Below, piece by piece: positions 61,244 to 64,000 of a stretch of DNA of 64,000 nucleotides. Every line of letters starts with the position of its first letter. Positions within the stretch are counted from its first letter, which is position 1. The stretch spans positions 42,431,798 through 42,495,797 of the forward strand of contig CM059196.1 of the NCBI GenBank assembly GCA_030323885.1, written 5' to 3'. A program made the position numbers and the translations under genes. Origin of the DNA: Branchipolynoe longqiensis (lineage: Eukaryota > Annelida > Polychaeta > Phyllodocida > Polynoidae). Below the pieces are notes generated by a model, which was not told where the DNA came from, made no database searches, and worked only from the letters and a program-made list of their open reading frames with translations.

Positions 61244-61577
61244 TTTCTTTGTTTGTTGTTGTTTTACATCCTAGCAACATCTAAGGTCATATCAGGACGG
61301 GTACCGACTTGTGACAGTGCGCACTCATGGCGACTTTATAGTGCTGCCCCACTGGGAAATCAGGCCGCCGGCCCCATGACCCGATGTCCCACTCAGTCAC
61401 ATTATCCTGACACTGAGCTAACCAATCCTTGCCTTATCCTTTTAATGCCGAGCGCCAGGCTAGGAAGCGACAAGTACCAATTTTAAAGTCATTGATTTGA
61501 CTCGACCGGAAACCAAACTCCCGACCTTCCACATGCGAGGCCCACGCTCTACCGATTAGGCCACCGCGCCCGGTGCC
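61244..61577 (-). mobile_element. SINE-A, full length, type-ii head, 8-bp TSD
   Basis: GGACAATG at 61236-61243 and 61578-61585. The tail GTTTTACATCCTAGCAACAT is at left. The head on the reverse strand reads GGTGGCCTAATCGGTAGAGC and GGTCGGGAGTTTGGTTTCC. This is the best type-ii example. Confidence 0.96.
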
Positions 61578-61585
61578 GGACAATG

Positions 61586-61780
61586 AGTTGCTAGCCAATA
61601 CCTTTACTGTGGGCAAGGGGTGGGTTAAAGGTGAACTAATATTCTGCTGCAGTCAATACATTAATTAGTCCTTAGTGTTGGCAGAGGGAGCGTTTGATGT
61701 GAAATAATATTCAATAATACCTTTTTTCATGGAATCTGCTGCGCAGTGAGTAATTCTTCTTACTGCACGCAATCAATATA
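61586..61780. repeat. about 100-bp tandem repeat, right part
   Basis: Continues as AGGTGAACTAATATTCTGC and GATGTGAAATAATATTCAAT ... TTTTTTCATGGAATCTGC. Confidence 0.8.
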
Positions 61781-61859
61781 TCGCGCAATATACACCAACA
61801 AACAATTATTGGGACCGGCTGGAGGGACCATGGTTACATTTGGTGGCAATTGTTGCCGG

Positions 61860-61990
61860 GTAGTTTGTAACGCGAGGCTCTGATTGGTCGACAAGTGGGT
61901 ATTTTGTTTGAAAGGCGAGCCCTGATTGGGGGGAGGGGAGGGTTCCGGGCGCGATGAGTGGTCATTAAATGACTCAGTGCTGGTGATGAC
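61860..61990. promoter_or_regulatory. two inverted CCAAT boxes with a GC box
   Basis: CTGATTGGTCGAC and CTGATTGGGGGGAGGGG lie 43 bp apart and are followed by GGTTCCGGGCGCG. Paired NF-Y sites next to a GC box are promoter-like. An 81-codon reverse frame overlaps them but has no domain. Confidence 0.25.
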
Positions 61991-62104
61991 AGCGTCATCT
62001 GTCACACTGCGGGTGTCACAAAGTCAGTGGCAGCTCCATCCCCTCCAAACCCTCTCAAGTCTTTGACACTGCCAGCATCGCTTGCTGTCACTAGTTTCAG
62101 TCTT

Positions 62105-62967
62105 TTAAAGTTGCATAATCTGCTGGTTTTGTATTTCTGACATAATCTTTAGATAAATAAGTATGTTGACCTTCATGAACTGCTTCAGTTTCGCTTGGTG
62201 TAATTTAAAAAAAAATCATAAATAACTACTTTTTGGTTGGTTGGCGGTTGGAGTTTTAGGTCCTGGCAACATATATGGTCATATCAGGACTGGTATGCAT
62301 GACTTGTGACAGTGCACACTAATGGTGACTTTATAGTGCTGCCCCACTGGGAAACCAGGCTGCCAGCACCATGACCCAATATCCCACTCAGTCAGATTAT
62401 CCCGATATTGAGGCAACCAGTCCTTGTCATATACTAATAATGCTGAGCAACTGGCTAGGAAGCGACGAGTATCAATTTTTAAGTAATTGATTTGTCACAA
62501 CCAGGTTTCGAACACGTGGCTTTGAATCCCACAATCTACCAAAACGGGAAATGGACGCTCAACCCATTTGGCTATCCCACCTGGTACTACTTTATGATGA
62601 TCTTTGATGCGAAAGCGCATAGAATAAATCTGTTGTGCTCACCTGATGCACTGCATTGCTTTGTTTACCCATGTTTGATGCTAATCAGCGTAGTGCAGGT
62701 GCATCAAAACTGAAAACTACACTGGTACCCATGGAATGCTGGACATTATAGATGCATGAATCGCTGCAGAGTAACTCAGGAGGCAATTTTCAACTACACT
62801 AACCCCTGTGACACGTGACATTATTTCCGGTGTTCAATTCATGTTCTAATACATTGACATAGGATTCCTCAGAAGCAGTTATTAATGAGGTCACCAGTCT
62901 CATAGATTGATTAGACATGATCAAATCTGGCTAACTCTTTTGATTTTGAAAAGATTATTGAACTTTA
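62105..62967 (+). mobile_element. MITE-T split by SINE-A
   Basis: Left end TTAAAGTTGCATAATCTGCT at 62105-62224. The remainder from 62594 (GATCTTTGATGCGAAAGCGC) to GATTATTGAACTTTAA, with ~200 bp of extra sequence in the middle. Confidence 0.75.
62233..62585 (-). mobile_element. SINE-A, near full length, 8-bp TSD
   Basis: ACTACTTT at 62225-62232 and 62586-62593. GTTTTAGGTCCTGGCAACAT tail at left. The head contains GGCTTTGAATCCCACAATCT, a degraded type-i box B. Confidence 0.92.
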
Positions 62968-63323
62968 AGTAAGAATATTATTATACTTACGTTGGATTAC
63001 AAAAGTTACACTATTTCCTCTTGTTGTTATGGTCATCAACTCTCACAGAACTCACTCACCTGAAAGAGTGAAGCAAAACTGAATTTGAAAGATTGCTGCA
63101 GGAGACATATTTGCACTGAGATGCAACAACAACATAATTAATTTATGGAGAAATACACACAGGATTAATCAAATAAGCAACAGTTTAACAAAAGAGCAAA
63201 ACAATAACGATGGTCTTATTAAACAGTAATATTGTCGGCTCAACATATTCACATTGACGTAGCGAACCCACATGTTGCAGTAGGACCGTTGTGATTCAGT
63301 GCCTACTAACAATTGTTGTTATG
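62968..63323. other. no gene recognised; AT-rich
   Basis: No repeat unit or coding signal seen. Confidence 0.4.
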
Positions 63324-63440
63324 TTAAATTTGCATGGTCCGACCTACTATAATTATTTCTAAACCAAAATATTTACCTACATCTGTCCACATGTTGAAGT
63401 TACATCGCCTGATGTAGCATAATATTTCAAAATTAATTTG
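63324..63440 (-). repeat. two MITE-T right-end fragments in tandem
   Basis: TTAAATTTGCATGGTCCGAC with TTTCTAAACCAAAATATTTA, then GTTGAAGTTACATCGCCTGA with TAATATTTCAAAATTAA. Confidence 0.6.
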
Positions 63441-63465
63441 GAGGAACGAACGAGACTTTATTCAA

Positions 63466-63494
63466 AGTGTGTGTGTGTGTGGGGGGGGGGGGGA
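63466..63494. repeat. GT repeat followed by poly-G
   Basis: GTGTGTGTGTGTGTG then a run of about 13 G. Confidence 0.95.
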
Positions 63495-63519
63495 ATAAAA
63501 CACATTTAAAACAGAGACA

Positions 63520-63990
63520 TGTTTGTTAATAGCTGAACAACGGCAGTTGACATAATAAATTAAAAACAAAAGTCTATGAAATAATCAATTAATAACAAAG
63601 GTGGTTGAAATAATATTAAAAACAAGAGCGGATGAAATAATAAATTACTAATAAAAGCACTTGAAATGATAAAAGAAATAAATAAACGATTGGAAATGAG
63701 AAAGAAACCAAATGGAACATATGAAAAAAAATCATAACAAAGTCAGTCGAAAAAATACAGTCAGAGAACTAGCGATTGAAATAAAAGAATTCATCACAAA
63801 AACAGCTCCAATATAAAAAGGAAACACCTCATAAGAAAAAGGAGTCTAAAAGAAATTGCTAAGAGTATGTGAAATAATAAAAAATCAATCAAAGAAAACC
63901 CTTAGAATTCTTTTAAAAAGCTAGTGAAATAACGAAATGATAAAAGCATTAAAATAATTTCTACCAAAAAGCGGTTGAAAAGAGGTGAAT
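63520..63990. repeat. AT-rich diverged repeat (TGAAATAATAAATTAA type)
   Basis: TTGAAATAAT, ATAATAAATTA and AACAAAAGC blocks recur about every 30 bp with strong divergence to the window end. No coding frame. Confidence 0.6.
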
Positions 63991-64000
63991 ATGATCCCGT

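Noticed and set aside
1..64000. Bacterial, phage or viral gene system
   Set aside because: No ribosome-binding sites with dense open frames, no operon layout, and abundant SINEs and MITEs; no viral genes recognised.

Overview
The window looks like metazoan nuclear DNA, most likely from a marine invertebrate such as a lancelet, hemichordate or lophotrochozoan; the species cannot be fixed from sequence alone. The grounds are abundant tRNA-derived SINEs with target-site duplications (TSDs), short inverted-repeat DNA transposons nested in one another, non-LTR retrotransposon remnants, many different minisatellites, long purine/pyrimidine tracts, and no long ordinary open reading frame. There are no operons, bacterial genes, CRISPR arrays or intact protein-coding genes. 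Nearly every long open frame lies in a tandem repeat, a purine-rich tract or a SINE.

Layout. 0-6.5 kb: decayed MITEs, a CpG-rich patch, a pyrimidine tract, and 50-, 49-, 30- and 26-bp minisatellites. 6.6-9.8 kb: SINEs, a hAT-like element and a purine tract. 10-14.5 kb: the 3' end of a LINE, a 28-bp hairpin minisatellite, SINEs with clear TSDs and a full MITE. 14.7-18.8 kb: a promoter-like GC-rich patch, a large terminal-inverted-repeat (TIR) element and a SINE inside a SINE. 18.9-21.3 kb: a 2.4-kb minisatellite with a 44-bp core unit. 22-25.3 kb: dense SINE clusters, one split by a MITE. 25.3-31.7 kb: a possible first exon, purine tracts, two families of retroelement and a CpG-rich patch. 31.7-35.5 kb: a cluster of at least five kinds of TIR element nested together with a SINE. 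35.5-43.9 kb: odd motif repeats, weak exon candidates, an LTR-like copy, and one minisatellite that recurs in inverted orientation. 44.5-46 kb: a MITE cluster. 46.8-50 kb: purine tracts, SINEs, a THAP-like trace and a 33-bp hairpin minisatellite. 50-53.2 kb: a MITE inside a MITE, and a MITE inside a 70-bp repeat. 53.4-55.4 kb: a 29-bp minisatellite split by a TIR element. 55.6-64 kb: more TIR elements, a purine tract, a triple nest (MITE, SINE, Tc1-like element), a 100-bp repeat split by a SINE, and AT-rich DNA.

Family names used below are local. SINE-A is the dominant tRNA-derived SINE with an (AAAC)n tail. SINE-B and SINE-C are two other tRNA-related families. MITE-T is a ~345-bp element that inserts at TTAA and is present in about 25 whole or partial copies. 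The value of the window is as a record of insertion events: several empty target sites can be read directly, which fixes target-site rules and relative ages. Evidence for genes is limited to a reverse transcriptase fragment, a LINE C-terminus, one or two possible exons and a possible THAP fragment.
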